Both the position numbers and the translations under genes were made by a program. This document shows, piece after piece, positions 24,401 to 34,213 of a stretch of DNA of 64,000 nt. The first letter of the stretch is position 1. Each line of letters starts with the position of its first letter. The notes under the pieces are model-generated. The model was not told where the DNA came from, ran no database searches, and saw only the letters and a list, made by a program, of their open reading frames with translations. The stretch is taken from NCBI RefSeq assembly GCF_023343835.1, contig NC_064439.1:28187933-28251932 (forward strand). The letters are read 5' to 3'. Origin of the DNA: Lagopus muta. Taxonomy: Eukaryota; Chordata; Aves; Galliformes; Phasianidae.

Positions 24401-27400
24401 AATGCTAATAGCATCCCAGGAACATAACCAATATATGATACTGGTAATCATTGTAATGAAGAGATCATTTCCCTCAGCACTCATGAAGCCCCATCCTGAA
24501 TACTTTTTGTAGTTTCAGGCCCTGCACTACAACAAAGGCAGGGACAACTGCAGCGAGTGCAGCAGAGTTACCACCTAGACATGGTAGGAGCTCCCAGGTT
24601 GGGGGCTGGAGCATTTGTGAAGAGAGGCTGAAAGAATTGGGTTAGGTCAGCTGGAGAGCAGATGGCTTTATGGGGACCTAAAAGCAGCCTGAGTCTTCAC
24701 TTATGGTGGTGGGAAGGCAAGAGACAATGAGATTAAGCTCTGAGGTCTTTTCTAGCCTAAACTCACTGGTGATCTTATGAAGTGGTAAGGTCAGGAAAAG
24801 CACAAAATGATATGAAGTACCTAATCAAGAACAGACACAAGCCATTGGACGTTTAAATTTAATAAACTACTCAGGGATCCAACATGCATACAGGACAATT
24901 ACATTTCTGCTTTCATGTTACATTTTTCAGTCATGTTGTATGCTTTAGAACAACCCTGTAAAAAGAACAAAGAGGAAATAGACAAGAATCTGCCACAAGA
25001 GACTTTTCTTCAAGAATTTCCTCCCATCTTTGTGTCACACTTTAGAATTATGTCTTTTATACAAACTATCACCTCTGTCTCTGCAAAAGACAGCGTTTTT
25101 CACTTCTGACCTAGCTGCTTACTTTTTCTGTTTATGGTTCTGCAAAGATGAGGTGCAAACGAGAGATGGGTAAAAAATAAGGACAGCAACTCTTTATTCA
25201 CACTGCCTGCTGTTGCACAAACAGATGGGTTGCACAGTTAGGCAGGGGGTGACAAGAAGCCAGGCATGCCTCCATTTATCTTGCTGCAGTGTTGTTCAAC
25301 TTACCTTATAGACACCAAAGCTCACGTAGTAACTTTAGAGAAAATACACAGCATGCACTACACAAAGTAACATTAAACTTCCTTTAGAAAAAGCTTAGAG
25401 CTCTTCAAAGGTTCATTATTCAGCTGCAGGCTGGAAACTTCAGAGGAATTCTAACTTCCAAGAGTCTGCATTGCAAAGTTATTTAACACCAGACAGGCCT
25501 TTGGACCTAGTCTTGCAATTGCTAAAGCCAGTACAACGCTTGCACAGTTGTGTCATACCTCATCCAAGCAATTGACATGGACATTCTTGCTGCCCAGCAG
25601 CCTTCCAGCCTCTTCAACATTCCCTTTAATTAAAAAGAGAAAGAGAGAAAAGGGGATGAGAATAAGAAATCAAGAATTAGGGGAAAAAGAACAGTCCCAT
25701 TTGGGAATGTTAGGGAATAATTGGGATTACAATAAAAACCTTTGTAACTAAGCATCAATAAATCCATCACACCTGGTGAAGAGGCATAGGAATGAACAGT
25801 ATTATGTTCTAGAAGTTTAAAGGCCAAGGTCTCAATTTAAAAGAGTAGTCTGAAAGAGTGCACTATGAGTAAGCATTCATTTTTCTGAAGTAACTGATCT
25901 ACACACACACACAAGAACAGGACGTATCTCTTCATAAACTGCATCAGAACAACTGAATAAAATGATACTGAGTATTTTAACACATTCTGTATTTCTGGAG
26001 GCCTTACATCTAAAAGAAGGAAATTATCACATTTCACTTTTTTGGTCTGAATGAAATATGTTTTAAAGTTCAATCTCCCTTAGTGCTTAAATGCAGGGTT
26101 TGCAACTTCCCACCTCACAAGTCCATTAATGTAGATGAAATTTGCTTACAGTAACACAGAATAAAGGCAGGAAGTGAGTACAAGGACCATGTAACTTGAT
26201 CACTGACATTTCAAAAAAGGAAACAAAAACAAATCCATACGTAGATTGAAGTCTGAAAAATCTGTACAAGGAAAAAGAATGGGCTGTACCTTGCTTGATT
26301 TTTTACAAATCAAACTTTACTACAAAAACCTTTTCAACTAAAGATGTAAGAACTTCAGTCAAAGCCCGCTGACATTGCTGAAGAGTCCTGCAATGTCTCT
26401 TCAATATGCATCAGCCATTCAAGCAAATAGAAATTAAGGAACGCTGAGTCTCAAACTGGGAAATTTAATTTATTGCCAACTGACAGACAATTCTGATCAG
26501 CAAAGTAGAACTATTTTAACAGTGGCCTGCTTAATAAAAATAAGCCCGATATCTCTCATTTAACGAAGGGCTTCACGTTTAACTTCACTACATCACAAGA
26601 AGGTGATCATTCAGCAACTTTTCAGCAGTTTTTGCAATCTCAGTTTTACTCCTAGCTGAAAATTAATTATTTGAGGGAAAAGAGCCAGTAATCTGGGACA
26701 CCTCAATGACAATCCAGCAAAATACAATGCCTGAAGGTGAGGGCACTGCCAACTAGCCTGCTCCCCCAAACAATTTTTCCTTAACGTACAAGAAGCTTCT
26801 TAGGGCCTGACGTGGTTTTAAGAAGAATATTTCAGCAACAGGACAGGTGTTTGTTAGAGCAAATCCTCAATAAATGACTGTCAAAGCATACTTTTGGGCA
26901 GATAATACAAAGTAAAATTACATTTACAAATTTAGAGCTCTGTATGAAAAATCACCTGAGGATTTCCAAACAGGGCACTAAACTTTGGCAAATGTCAGAG
27001 TTCCAGGGTTGGCTAGCTCTGGAAGTTGGAGTTGAGCCATTCCTAATGCTGTGTGATAGGAGGACAAGAGACAATAGGCAGAATTTGAAAGAAAGAGAGG
27101 TTCCTTCTAGACATAAGGGTCTAGACCTTTAAGGGTCCCTTTCAACTCTAAGGATTCTATGATTTTACACAGCTGTAGGTGTCTCTGTTCATTGCAAGAA
27201 AGTTGGACTGGATAACCTTTAAGGGTTCCATCTAACTCAAACAACTGTATGATTCTATAAGGAAAAACATTTAACTCTAAGCCCAGGAGGAAGAGGTTGT
27301 TCAGACAGGTGGTGCAGTCTCCATCCTTCAAGGTTTTCAAGGCCTGATCACATACAGCCCTGAGCAACCTATGGCAGACTCACAGCTGGACAGTTTTTAG

Positions 27401-28264
27401 CAGGAGATTGGACAGGAGACTCCTGATGTCCTTTCCAAGCTGAACTCCTCTATGACCTTAATTATAAGCATGTGGTAAGATAGAGCGTTTGCAAGACTTA
27501 AGGTTTCAAATTGGTTATTGATTGGTGAGTCAATCAGTTGATCCTGAACCACATTAGGACAGTCAGTGATGAACTTCAGTTTGTCTCTGACATAGAGGCA
27601 TACGTTAACAAGACTGGCTCAGAACTACACACACAAGTGCATGTAACACGGGTGTCTTCAGTTTACCTCCAGCTAACAGCTCTCACAACTTCCAGAATAG
27701 CGTTCTGAGTACAAATGTTCAAACGGGGCTGTAAATTATCTGTGCAGGCCCATGAAATCCAACATGAGAAAAACCCTCCCAGCAATAAGAATGTGGGCAG
27801 TGTGATGTGGGGAAACAGCAACTCACGTGTGAAGCACAAAATAAAACTACGTCAGTGATAAGAGCTGCAGGACACCCCGGCCAAGCGCAAGTTCTGTTAA
27901 TCTTAGTAGGCTCTGCCTGTAGAGACATCCCGTATGCCAGCGTGACAGGCCAGAGGCTAGAGACAAGCAGATCTTTAAAGGACGCTTTCTCAGCACGCAT
28001 CAGCCAGGCCAATGGGCACGAGTCACGCCAACATACACACCACGCGAAGTTCCCCACACAGCCGGGCCCGGCCCGAGCCCACTCCGCGCAGGCGGGCACA
28101 GGGAGACGCGGCCCGCCCTTCGCCCGCCGGCGGGGAACAGCCGCACAGCGCCGCCGAGGCCCGCAGCAGCGCGGGGTGGCGCGCGGGCCGGGCTCACCTT
28201 TAGCGATCACTCCCAGCAAATCCTTCTCCTCCGGGCTCAACTCGCCTTTCCGCGGGGGAGCCAT
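9205..28264 (-). CDS. ANKMY2: ANKMY2, ankyrin repeat and MYND domain protein 2 (complete)
   Basis: Ten coding exons join in one frame to 1383 nt, or 460 residues plus stop; the human protein is 441. Exons in transcript order are 28264-28198, 25623-25559, 20827-20689, 18918-18820, 16898-16738, 15662-15448, 14447-14312, 11374-11246, 10819-10678 and 9434-9205. Ankyrin repeats lie at about residues 45-74, 79-111 and 112-141. A highly conserved middle region follows. The MYND zinc finger has ligands Cys320, Cys323, Cys332, Cys335, Cys341, Cys345, His353 and Cys357, so it is intact. The last 75 residues are acidic, rich in E, S, T and P, and poorly conserved. From published work on mammals, ANKMY2 binds the chaperone-like FKBP38, helps adenylyl cyclases mature and reach cilia, and so restrains Hedgehog signalling. 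The start ATG has a strong context (ACCGCCATGG). The gene is head to head with BZW2. Confidence 0.95.
9435..10677 (-). other. ANKMY2 intron 9
   Basis: This 1.24-kb intron contains the 21-bp tandem repeat near its 3' end. No other named element is seen. The following intron 8 (10820-11245) is 426 nt with nothing notable. Confidence 0.7.
9530..9592 (+). repeat. 21-bp unit tandemly repeated three times
   Basis: The 21-bp unit (GCATCAGTTACAGAAGTGAT plus T) occurs three times in a row, with one substitution in the third copy. It lies in ANKMY2 intron 9, about 96 nt from the last exon's acceptor. Confidence 0.9.
10678..10819 (-). CDS. ANKMY2: ANKMY2 exon 9, second half of MYND finger
   Basis: This 142-nt exon has acceptor AACTTTCAG and donor GTTAGA. 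It encodes [20 protein letters not shown], which completes the MYND finger (YCxxxC, then HxxxC), followed by a charged helix with [17 protein letters not shown]. The basic run is longer than I recall for the human protein. Confidence 0.94.
11246..11374 (-). CDS. ANKMY2: ANKMY2 exon 8, first half of MYND finger
   Basis: This 129-nt exon (43 whole codons) has acceptor GTCTTTCAG and donor GTAAGG. It encodes [40 protein letters not shown] and CKM. It supplies the first four MYND zinc ligands (CxxC and CxxC). Confidence 0.96.
11375..14311 (-). other. ANKMY2 intron 7 with LTR-like repeat
   Basis: This 2.94-kb intron holds a plus-strand LTR-like repeat at about 13510-13745, antisense to ANKMY2. The rest is AT-rich sequence with no exon recognised. 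Confidence 0.7.
13510..13745 (+). repeat. LTR-like promoter repeat, copy A
   Basis: The stretch starts with TGTATGGGAACTGCTGAGTC and contains CTGATTGATCACCTGAGG, a GC-rich block with GGGGTGGAGCCAGG, a TATA-like CTATTTAAGAGCTGG, a pyrimidine-rich part and a splice-donor-like AAGGGTAAGC. A diverged second copy lies at 34214. The TG start, TATA box and downstream donor suggest an avian endogenous-retrovirus-type LTR. No coding remnant lies nearby, and the 3' boundary is unclear. Confidence 0.55.
14312..14447 (-). CDS. ANKMY2: ANKMY2 exon 7
   Basis: This 136-nt exon has acceptor AAATTTAG and donor GTAAGT. It encodes (S)[40 protein letters not shown] and APVEL. Confidence 0.95.
14448..15447 (-). 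other. ANKMY2 intron 6
   Basis: This 1.0-kb intron shows no recognised repeat or exon. Confidence 0.7.
15448..15662 (-). CDS. ANKMY2: ANKMY2 exon 6
   Basis: This 215-nt exon has acceptor TTCTCATAG and donor GTACGT. It encodes [11 protein letters not shown], then [20 protein letters not shown] and [17 protein letters not shown]. It is a helical central region that is strongly conserved. Confidence 0.95.
15663..16737 (-). other. ANKMY2 intron 5
   Basis: This 1.08-kb intron has an A run near 16240 and no recognised exon. Confidence 0.7.
16738..16898 (-). CDS. ANKMY2: ANKMY2 exon 5
   Basis: This 161-nt exon has acceptor TACTTTTAG and donor GTAGAG. It encodes (G)[40 protein letters not shown] and [13 protein letters not shown], which is nearly identical to the mammalian protein. 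Confidence 0.96.
16899..18819 (-). other. ANKMY2 intron 4
   Basis: This 1.92-kb intron contains antisense and sense open frames with no protein character. I see no named repeat. Confidence 0.7.
18820..18918 (-). CDS. ANKMY2: ANKMY2 exon 4, ankyrin repeats 2-3
   Basis: This 99-nt exon has acceptor AAATACAG and donor GTAAGC. It encodes (G)[20 protein letters not shown] and [12 protein letters not shown]. It finishes repeat 2 and begins repeat 3. Confidence 0.95.
18919..20688 (-). other. ANKMY2 intron 3 with A-rich low-complexity tract
   Basis: This 1.77-kb intron contains the A/G tract at 20216-20312. The rest is unremarkable AT-rich sequence. Confidence 0.7.
20216..20312 (+). repeat. A-rich, purine-only-like low-complexity tract
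   Basis: About 95 nt are almost entirely A with scattered G, such as GAAAAAAATAAATTAAAAAA. In the ANKMY2 transcript it becomes a long U-rich pyrimidine tract some 380 nt downstream of exon 3. Confidence 0.9.
20689..20827 (-). CDS. ANKMY2: ANKMY2 exon 3, ankyrin repeats 1-2
   Basis: This 139-nt exon has acceptor CTCTTTAG and donor GTAACG. It encodes [20 protein letters not shown] followed by [10 protein letters not shown], a textbook ankyrin repeat (TPLMHAA, LLxHGADVN), and the first half of repeat 2 ([12 protein letters not shown]). Confidence 0.95.
20828..25558 (-). other. ANKMY2 intron 2 with CR1 copy
   Basis: This 4.73-kb intron carries a sense-strand CR1 fragment at about 24475-24782. 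I see no other exon. Confidence 0.7.
24475..24782 (+). repeat. CR1 LINE 3'-end copy
   Basis: It follows the CR1 3' region in plus orientation: CCCTGCACTACA, GGGGGCTGGAGCATTTGTGA, GAGAGGCTGAAAGAATTGGG, and an end resembling the CR1 tail (GGTCTTTTCTAGCCTAAAC, GATCTTATGA). It is diverged and internally deleted. Confidence 0.75.
25559..25623 (-). CDS. ANKMY2: ANKMY2 exon 2
   Basis: This 65-nt exon has acceptor TTAATTAAAG and donor GTATGA. It encodes (G)[21 protein letters not shown], the lead-in to the first ankyrin repeat (residues 23-44). Confidence 0.9.
25624..28197 (-). other. ANKMY2 intron 1 with CR1 cluster
   Basis: This 2.57-kb intron contains a run of CR1 3' ends at about 26985-27462 and becomes GC-rich toward exon 1, where the CpG island begins. 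Confidence 0.7.
26985..27462 (+). repeat. Cluster of three CR1 3'-end fragments
   Basis: Three plus-oriented CR1 tails sit one after another. They end near 27163 (CTAAGGATTCTATGATTTTA), near 27258 (CAACTGTATGATTCTATAAG) and near 27462 (AACTCCTCTATGACCTT). Each is preceded by GTTGGACTGGATAACC- or TTTCCAAGCTGAAC-like sequence. The arrangement suggests nested or repeated insertion at the same place. Confidence 0.75.
28198..28264 (-). CDS. ANKMY2: ANKMY2 exon 1 (coding part)
   Basis: It encodes [20 protein letters not shown] and AK, with one base of the next Gly codon, before donor GTGAGC at 28197. KGEL(S/T)xEEKxLLxVI matches the family N terminus. The exon sits in the CpG island. The ATG is the first in frame; the open frame extends upstream only through non-ATG codons. 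Confidence 0.92.
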
Positions 28265-28502
28265 GGCGGTCCCCCAGCCCTCAGGGCAGGCTCGGGGCGG
28301 CGCCGCCCAGCCAGGCGAGCTCGGCACGGCCCGGCCGCACCTCAAACCCCGGCTCGGCCGCCGCCGCCCGCCCGCCGGGTTCCGGCCCCGGGCCGCACTA
28401 CGCGTACCGCCGTGCGGGGGGAGCCGCTCCCGCTTTCCCGCCTTGCCCGCGTCCCGACTCGGCGCGGCCGAGAGAACAGACAGCGTCCCTCTCTGCTCCC
28501 GC

Positions 28503-28510
28503 TATAAAAG
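28503..28510 (+). promoter_or_regulatory. TATA box candidate for BZW2
   Basis: TATAAAAG in plus orientation inside the CpG island would place a start about 30 nt downstream, near 28533-28540, just upstream of a pyrimidine-rich stretch. TATA boxes are uncommon in CpG-island promoters. The box could instead be fortuitous. Confidence 0.45.
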
Positions 28511-28534
28511 CCGAACGGCCGGCTCTCCTCTGCA

Positions 28535-28733
28535 TTTCGCCCTTTCCTTCGGGTTTCCTCCCCGCTCCCTCTGCCCCGTCCCCCCGCGAGCAGCCAACAG
28601 TGGCACGGCCGGGCGGAGGGGGCGGCCGCAGCGGCGCCGTGTGTCAATGTGTCCGTCCTTCACTCCTCCATTGTCTGACGCTGCCAGTGCCGCCGCCGCG
28701 CCTGCCCTCCCGGAGCGCGCACCCACCCGACAG
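28535..28733 (+). other. BZW2: Probable BZW2 exon 1 (5'UTR)
   Basis: This is a predicted non-coding first exon, from the start implied by the TATA box to a donor-like CGACAG|GTGCGG junction at 28733/28734. The next exon begins at 48580 with 7 nt of 5'UTR before the ATG. An alternative donor is TGGCAG|GTGTGG near 28832. The 5' end is a guess from TATA spacing; cDNA would settle both ends. Confidence 0.5.
28647..28733 (+). promoter_or_regulatory. Upstream ATG / overlapping uORF in BZW2 5'UTR
   Basis: The only ATG in the predicted BZW2 exon 1 is at 28647. It opens exactly 29 codons up to the predicted donor and, after splicing, four more codons and TAA at 48592-48594. It would therefore overlap the main start by 8 nt in another frame. 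Its context is weak (T at -3, T at +4). The feature depends on the exon 1 call. Confidence 0.4.
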
Positions 28734-29979
28734 GTGCGGGGGGCCCGCGGGCAGCGCTTCGCCCCGCGGCCGGGCGCGGTACTGGGCGGGGGGCGGAGGG
28801 GAGGCGCGGGGACGGCGCGGCCGCCGTGGCAGGTGTGGGGAAGCGCGCCCGGGCGGCCTCGTGGCCTCGTCCCGCGGCCTCGTGCGGACGCCCCACGCGG
28901 GAGCGGCCCCTCGCCCCGCTGCCGGAGCGGCGAGGGCGCGGAAAGGACGCGGGCTCGCGTGAATCTCGAAGGGAAATGGAGCGTCGGGAGCGCTCCGCGC
29001 CGCGCCTTTTGTTAGCGCCTTTCTGAAATCCCAGCCCCGAGCAGCGGCGCGCTTTGTTTCGGCTCCGACTTTCCGCTCCTCGGCCGGGGCGCGGCGTCCC
29101 GTGGGGCTGCGGGCGGCCCTGCCCCGCTCCTCGCCCTGCTCTTCTGAGGGACCTCATCTTCCCGGCAGTGGTTTTCGGAGGCGTGCGTCCTCGTCACCCA
29201 CCTGACCGGCGCTTGCGGGTTATCTCCCGGCCGCTTATTACGTGTTTATTTGTGGACTATCTCTGACATACTGCTCTTGTTCTGTATTTCGCGTTTGCCT
29301 GTGTGCCTCAGTGCGTATCAGAAGCGGTGCTGACCGGTTCCTGACCCGGAGCCGAGCACGCTCTCTGCTCTGCCGTATCTTCGCGGCTGTTCCGCGCAGT
29401 GTGATTTAACAAAGCGGCTGAGCTCCGCGTGCTTTAAAAATCGAGGGAAGACGGGGACGGCGCTGTCAGCGAGCGGCGTTGAATCAACACGTGTCACTGA
29501 GCGGGGGCTGCGTGCTTACACCGGTGCTCCGGGTTTTACGGGTTCCTTTGGCTTTTTGTGGGAGACCAAAAACACCCCGAAGGAAATGCCCGTGGCGCAG
29601 AAGTGCTTTTTATACTCTGGTCCAGAAAGATCTTCCTGTGCTGTGTAGACAGATGGCTGTCACCGGCTCACCGTGAGGGCTGAATTTGGGGTTTAAGTAG
29701 TCTTTTGTCGGTTTGCTGTAGGGTGTTGATTTAACCTTCTGTGAACAAATCTTGTGATATTGTTGTGCTCTGATAATCTACTAATAAAAATAAGAGCGTG
29801 CTGGCTTCCTTTCATATACCATTAATGACGTATAGGAATATGTTCTCCTGGTGCTATAATGTTCTTACAGTTGTAGCAACTTCGTTCACAGGGTGAACAG
29901 GCAAAAGTTTTTCTTCCCTGGAGCTCATTGGGTGGCTGAGGCTGGAAGTGCTCTTTCTGTAAGAGGAAAAGACATAATA

Positions 29980-30520
29980 TGAGGGCTGCTCTGAAAATAA
30001 TGCCTCCTATTTTGCTGTGTTGGCCTACAACGTCAGAGGTAAATAGTATGATAGTGTGGCAGTAGATTGAACCTTCCTGCCAGTATTCCATCACATTGTA
30101 TTGCTGTGTGACAGATGGCAGCAGAGGGATGGTCTGACAAAATGGCGTCAGGTGTGGAAGCGTGTATGAAGCAAAGGTGTGGAATTGAATTCCTCCATGT
30201 GAACACAGTTGCAGCTTTTGACACTCGTGGGCACTTGTTGAACATTTATAGAGACAAAAGAATGGGTGTGAGCACAGTGAGGCGGTGGGCGGTGCAATAC
30301 CATGAAACAGTGGGTCACCTCCACTGGATGCCAATTTCTAGGAATGTGGCATTCAGGCATTTGTTCATCACATCTGAAAATGCACAGCCAATGGTGGTGC
30401 TGTGTGGAAGAAGAGTGTTTTGTAGCTGAGAATTTGCTCTATCAGTCCTATTTTGCTTTTTGTATCTTTTGTAGTTTCCATGGAAATAAATAGGAGGCGT
30501 TATTTCCAGAGCAACCTGAG
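29980..30520. mobile_element. Mariner-derived non-autonomous element, copy 1
   Basis: This 541-bp element has inverted ends (TGAGGGCTGCTCTGAAAATA at the left; the right end reads CTCAGGTTGCTCTGGAAATA on the other strand) and a TA on each side (29978-29979, 30521-30522), the mariner target duplication. The inside keeps a decayed start of a transposase-like frame, with a helix-turn-helix end like STVRRWAVQY. The rest of the roughly 1.2-kb parent is missing. It resembles the Galluhop-type mariners of galliform birds, an assignment made from memory. Confidence 0.8.
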
Positions 30521-33082
30521 TAACTTAGAATGTTTCTTTCTCTTACCTATTAAAGGTTTCTCTGTGACTTCCAGTCCAGTGGTAAGCAGATATTTCACAA
30601 TCTTCTGTTTATTCTTGCAATATCCTGCTGAGGAAATGAAGTACTGCTGCCTCCATTTTATGCACATTTTATTTGAAGTGTGTGGACATCAAATGACTGT
30701 TCCACGGCAGTACAGGAAGTCTGTGTCAGGGCAGGGAACTGGAACCTGAAATTGTAAGCTCTGAACACTTGTTTTTTACTGTGTAATGTATTTGTTTTTA
30801 GATACTCTGTCAGTTTTTTACATAACACAGAAGTTGTAGGTATTGTGTAAATAATATAATAATTTCATGTTGAGAATTACAGAGAGGGAAGCAAATGTTA
30901 TCCTCAGTGCAATGCCCTGTTGTTTAGGTTTCAAGCATGTATCATATATAGGAAATTCTGTATTCTCTCATCAGGTTATTTATATGTCTGATGCTTTTGG
31001 TTTGTGAAGCAGGCACAAATGGTGACATGTTTTCCCCCTCCACTTTGCTGCTTCTGATGTGTGCATTTCTGCTCTTGAGAGGTGTGTGTGATGGTTATTG
31101 TGATGAATGCATAGGTGATCCTAAGCATCTGGTGCTTTCTGCAACTGTGAGGGGTGAGATTAGTGCAAGAAAATAGCAAGGATTTCTTTGGTTGAGTATT
31201 AGTAACATTCTGTTTTGATATACAGGAATTTTGGGGGAATCAAGGTAGGGCAGAAGAAGCTGTTCTGCTCTTTAGAGAGTATGCTGTGAAATGGCTGTAG
31301 GGTGTGAAAGAGAAAAAGGAGATGCTGAACTCGTTTCACTGGTTTCAAGCTTTCTTCCATTCTGTCCAGTAACTATCACTTGTGCCTTGGCTTGCTTGAA
31401 TTCTGATGATTGTCCTCTCTTGCTCTCCTGCTGGCTCAGAGATCATATACCCTCTCTCTGTGCCAGATGATCAGAAACTTGCTCTGGCCCACTGCATTTT
31501 ATCTAGGGAAAAATACAAGAACAAGTCAAAGAAGTATTCCCACAGCTTATTCTCCTAGCTTCCATCCTGCAGGGTCGTAGCTAAGGACCTTCTAAACACA
31601 GGGTGGTATCTTTGTTTTTGCCTTTGTACTTGATAGCCTGCAGTGGTGTTGTGGGTTGTTGTGTTTTTGGGTTTGTTTTTTTTTTTTTTGAATGTATGTA
31701 AACTGCATCGGCAGCATCCTTTTATAGTTGCATGGAGGAAAAAAAAAAAAAAAGAGGCAAAAAATTCCCTTTTATTTGTTTTTAAACCTGTCACTTTATG
31801 GCTGCAATTTTTTTTTTCTCCCGCATCCTAGTTCCTCTTTTGAGAGTTTATGGAAAAAATTATTCCCTGTTCACCCTTGATGGGCAGTCATGGCTTGAAA
31901 GACATGTATCATCCCACACCATTGTGGGCTTTTTTTTTTCCCAACCTGAAGTATGAAGTCTGTGTAGTCATTCCTTTGTAATAACTGTTTCACGTGGCTC
32001 TCATGTCCGCTTTCATAAAATGGATCCTCTTTCTGCACAGCCTGTGCTGTGGGGAATCTCCTTAAAGTAGGGCTCATCCTGTGAGATGAATCTCTGCTGA
32101 GTTCTGGACCTACTGACTCCAATCCTGATAATGATATCCTGCCAAAGAGAACAGTATCTAACAGGATTATTCATTTAGATCATTCCAAGCTGATGCAGGT
32201 TCAAGGCTTTGTTTTGTTTTGTTTTTGCTAGAAATATCCTCTGTTTTTTCCTTTCTAACTTTGGATATGTTACTTTTTTTTTTTTCCTACTTGATTGGCA
32301 CTGTTTAACTTCAATTTCCTTAAATATTTTGTTTGATTGTAAATGCTTTTAATTTAGGTTTCTTCTGTATTTGTATCTCATGACAACTGCTGAATCTGCT
32401 TTGATCTGTCAATGCTGCTAAGACTTATTTTGTACCAAAGGTAGATTACGAAAATACCTCTAAGGTATTTGACTGAAAGCTGCTATGGGCTGGAATGCAT
32501 GATATATACTCAAACAGAATAGCTAGATCTTTGAAGGGCAGTGCATTCCTATAGCTGGGGTGTACCCAGAGACATGGACAGAGATGTCTGCCTGCTACCA
32601 ATTCCCTGTGGCACCTTGCACAAAGTTAGACCTTCTGTACACTTAGAAACTCAGAAGCAAATCCCAGCACTTAAATCTAGCTGTATCCAAAACATGGCAA
32701 GGTGAGACTGGCACTTGCTTAATCCTGGCTTGAACACCAACTGTTGGGAAGTATTCTCAAGCATGCGGGACAGAAGGAAACCAAAATGTGCTAACAGGCT
32801 TTCTGATCTGAACTATTGGATGTATTTTCCAGCTCTGGACAGAGCAATGCAAAAGTATCAGGTTGAGACTTGAAGGTTCATGTGCTGGTATAATCCCTTT
32901 TGACAGGGTACATTAGTGTGACTTGGAGAGTCTGGTGATGGTTTGCCCTTAGACCTGATATGGCCGAGCAGAGCCAGCTCTGGTATTTTTGCTCCCATAA
33001 TACAGGTAGCATAGCTACCATCTTTGTAGAGGTTTCTTTTGGAAAAACTTCTCACAAGTGTGCTTGTGTTGGCCATGAAATG

Positions 33083-33083
<1 letters not shown>

Positions 33084-33117
<34 letters not shown>
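33084..33117 (+). repeat. Poly-T tract
   Basis: An uninterrupted run of 34 T, possibly the reversed tail of a retroposed sequence, though no body is recognised beside it. Confidence 0.95.
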
Positions 33118-33124
<7 letters not shown>

Positions 33125-33550
33125 GCTTTTATTTCTAGGTGTATCTGTAATTGCAAATCGTGCAAGGTCAGCCCATGTAGTCTTCCCCTGGGTAGGGAGT
33201 GTACATAGAAAGGATTTTGAGATGCACAAGTGAGGTGATGATGAGAGCAGTGTGTGTGTCATGGATAAATACACACTTACTGCCTGGATAAAAGATTCTT
33301 ATAAAAAAATAATCAAAATTGCTTTTAGTTATGTGTACCTCCTATTGCATTTATATAATCTACAATTATATAATGGACAATCAACAATTGTTTGGCATTA
33401 TACCAAACTAATTTCTCTACTTTGGATTGACTCAGTTGTTTCCTCTGGGTGGACCTGATATATCATCTGAGCAAACTGTGTATATCACTTTTTAATTTTT
33501 ATTATCCAACTTACAAGGTTGGTTTTTGTAGGTTTTTGGGTTTTTTGTTT

Positions 33551-33580
33551 TTGTTGTTGTTGTTGTTGTTGTTGTTGTTT
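33551..33580 (+). repeat. (TTG)n microsatellite
   Basis: About nine TTG units, flanked by T runs. Confidence 0.95.
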
Positions 33581-34213
33581 TTAAGAGAAAGTCAGCCTTT
33601 AAGTAATTTGTTTCATATATACGTATATATATTTTATCCCCAGGTAGGTAGAGTCTTTGATTTTATTCCACATGTAACGAACGATATGCTGAAAAGCTCT
33701 GAATTACATACGAGTGTTATATATATCAGACAGACAGCAAAGCATCTTTTGTAAAACTAAGTTCTTTCCCACTTAAGCTGTACACCTGATGCCTTGTGAA
33801 GCAATTATGGGATACCACAGCTTCTGTAGGAATAGATCTGTGATGCCTTTTCACATTGGTGCTGCTAAAATAAATTCAGAATTCTAGAGATTTAAAGTAT
33901 GATTATGTAAAACTGAAATACATTTCTGTGTAGAAGAACAGTGAAGAACAAAGTCCTTGGAACCTCTGTGTGCACCCAGACGCAGAGTAAAGACTCCAAG
34001 TTATTTTCTCTCAGTCACCTTTTATGTGATGAAGAATGGTGAAGATTATTTAAACTCTGCTTACATATTAGTCATCTCTAGAGGGCTGTACCTTGCAGGC
34101 CTGAGGTGACTGTTTAGGATAGATGAGCAAAATTATGTATTGAAGAGGCATGTGCTATTAAGTTCTGATTATTTTGAGAGAGACTTTCATTTCTCAGTTT
34201 TTCTGTTCTCATT

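Larger units (their letters stand above)
28050..29430. promoter_or_regulatory. CpG island, bidirectional ANKMY2/BZW2 promoter
   Basis: About 1.4 kb is very rich in G, C and CpG, unlike the AT-rich flanks. It covers ANKMY2 exon 1 (minus strand, ATG at 28264) and the predicted BZW2 first exon (plus strand, from about 28535). The two start sites appear to lie within a few hundred bases, as in human, so a shared head-to-head promoter is the simplest reading. Confidence 0.8.

Noticed and set aside
27719-28345. Minus-strand frame of 208 codons over ANKMY2 exon 1
   Set aside because: Only the 22 codons before the donor at 28197 match the family; the rest is read-through into intron 1 and the 5'UTR from a non-ATG start.
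27807-29015. Open reading frame of 402 codons on the plus strand
   Set aside because: It lies across the CpG island, where high GC removes stop codons, runs antisense through ANKMY2 exon 1 and is rich in R, P, G and A without domain character. Only a small part is used, as the possible uORF of BZW2.
30115-30429. Open frame of 104 codons in BZW2 intron 1
   Set aside because: It is the decayed start of a mariner transposase inside the 541-bp element, not a host gene. The same holds for the frames at 61835-62111 in the second copy.
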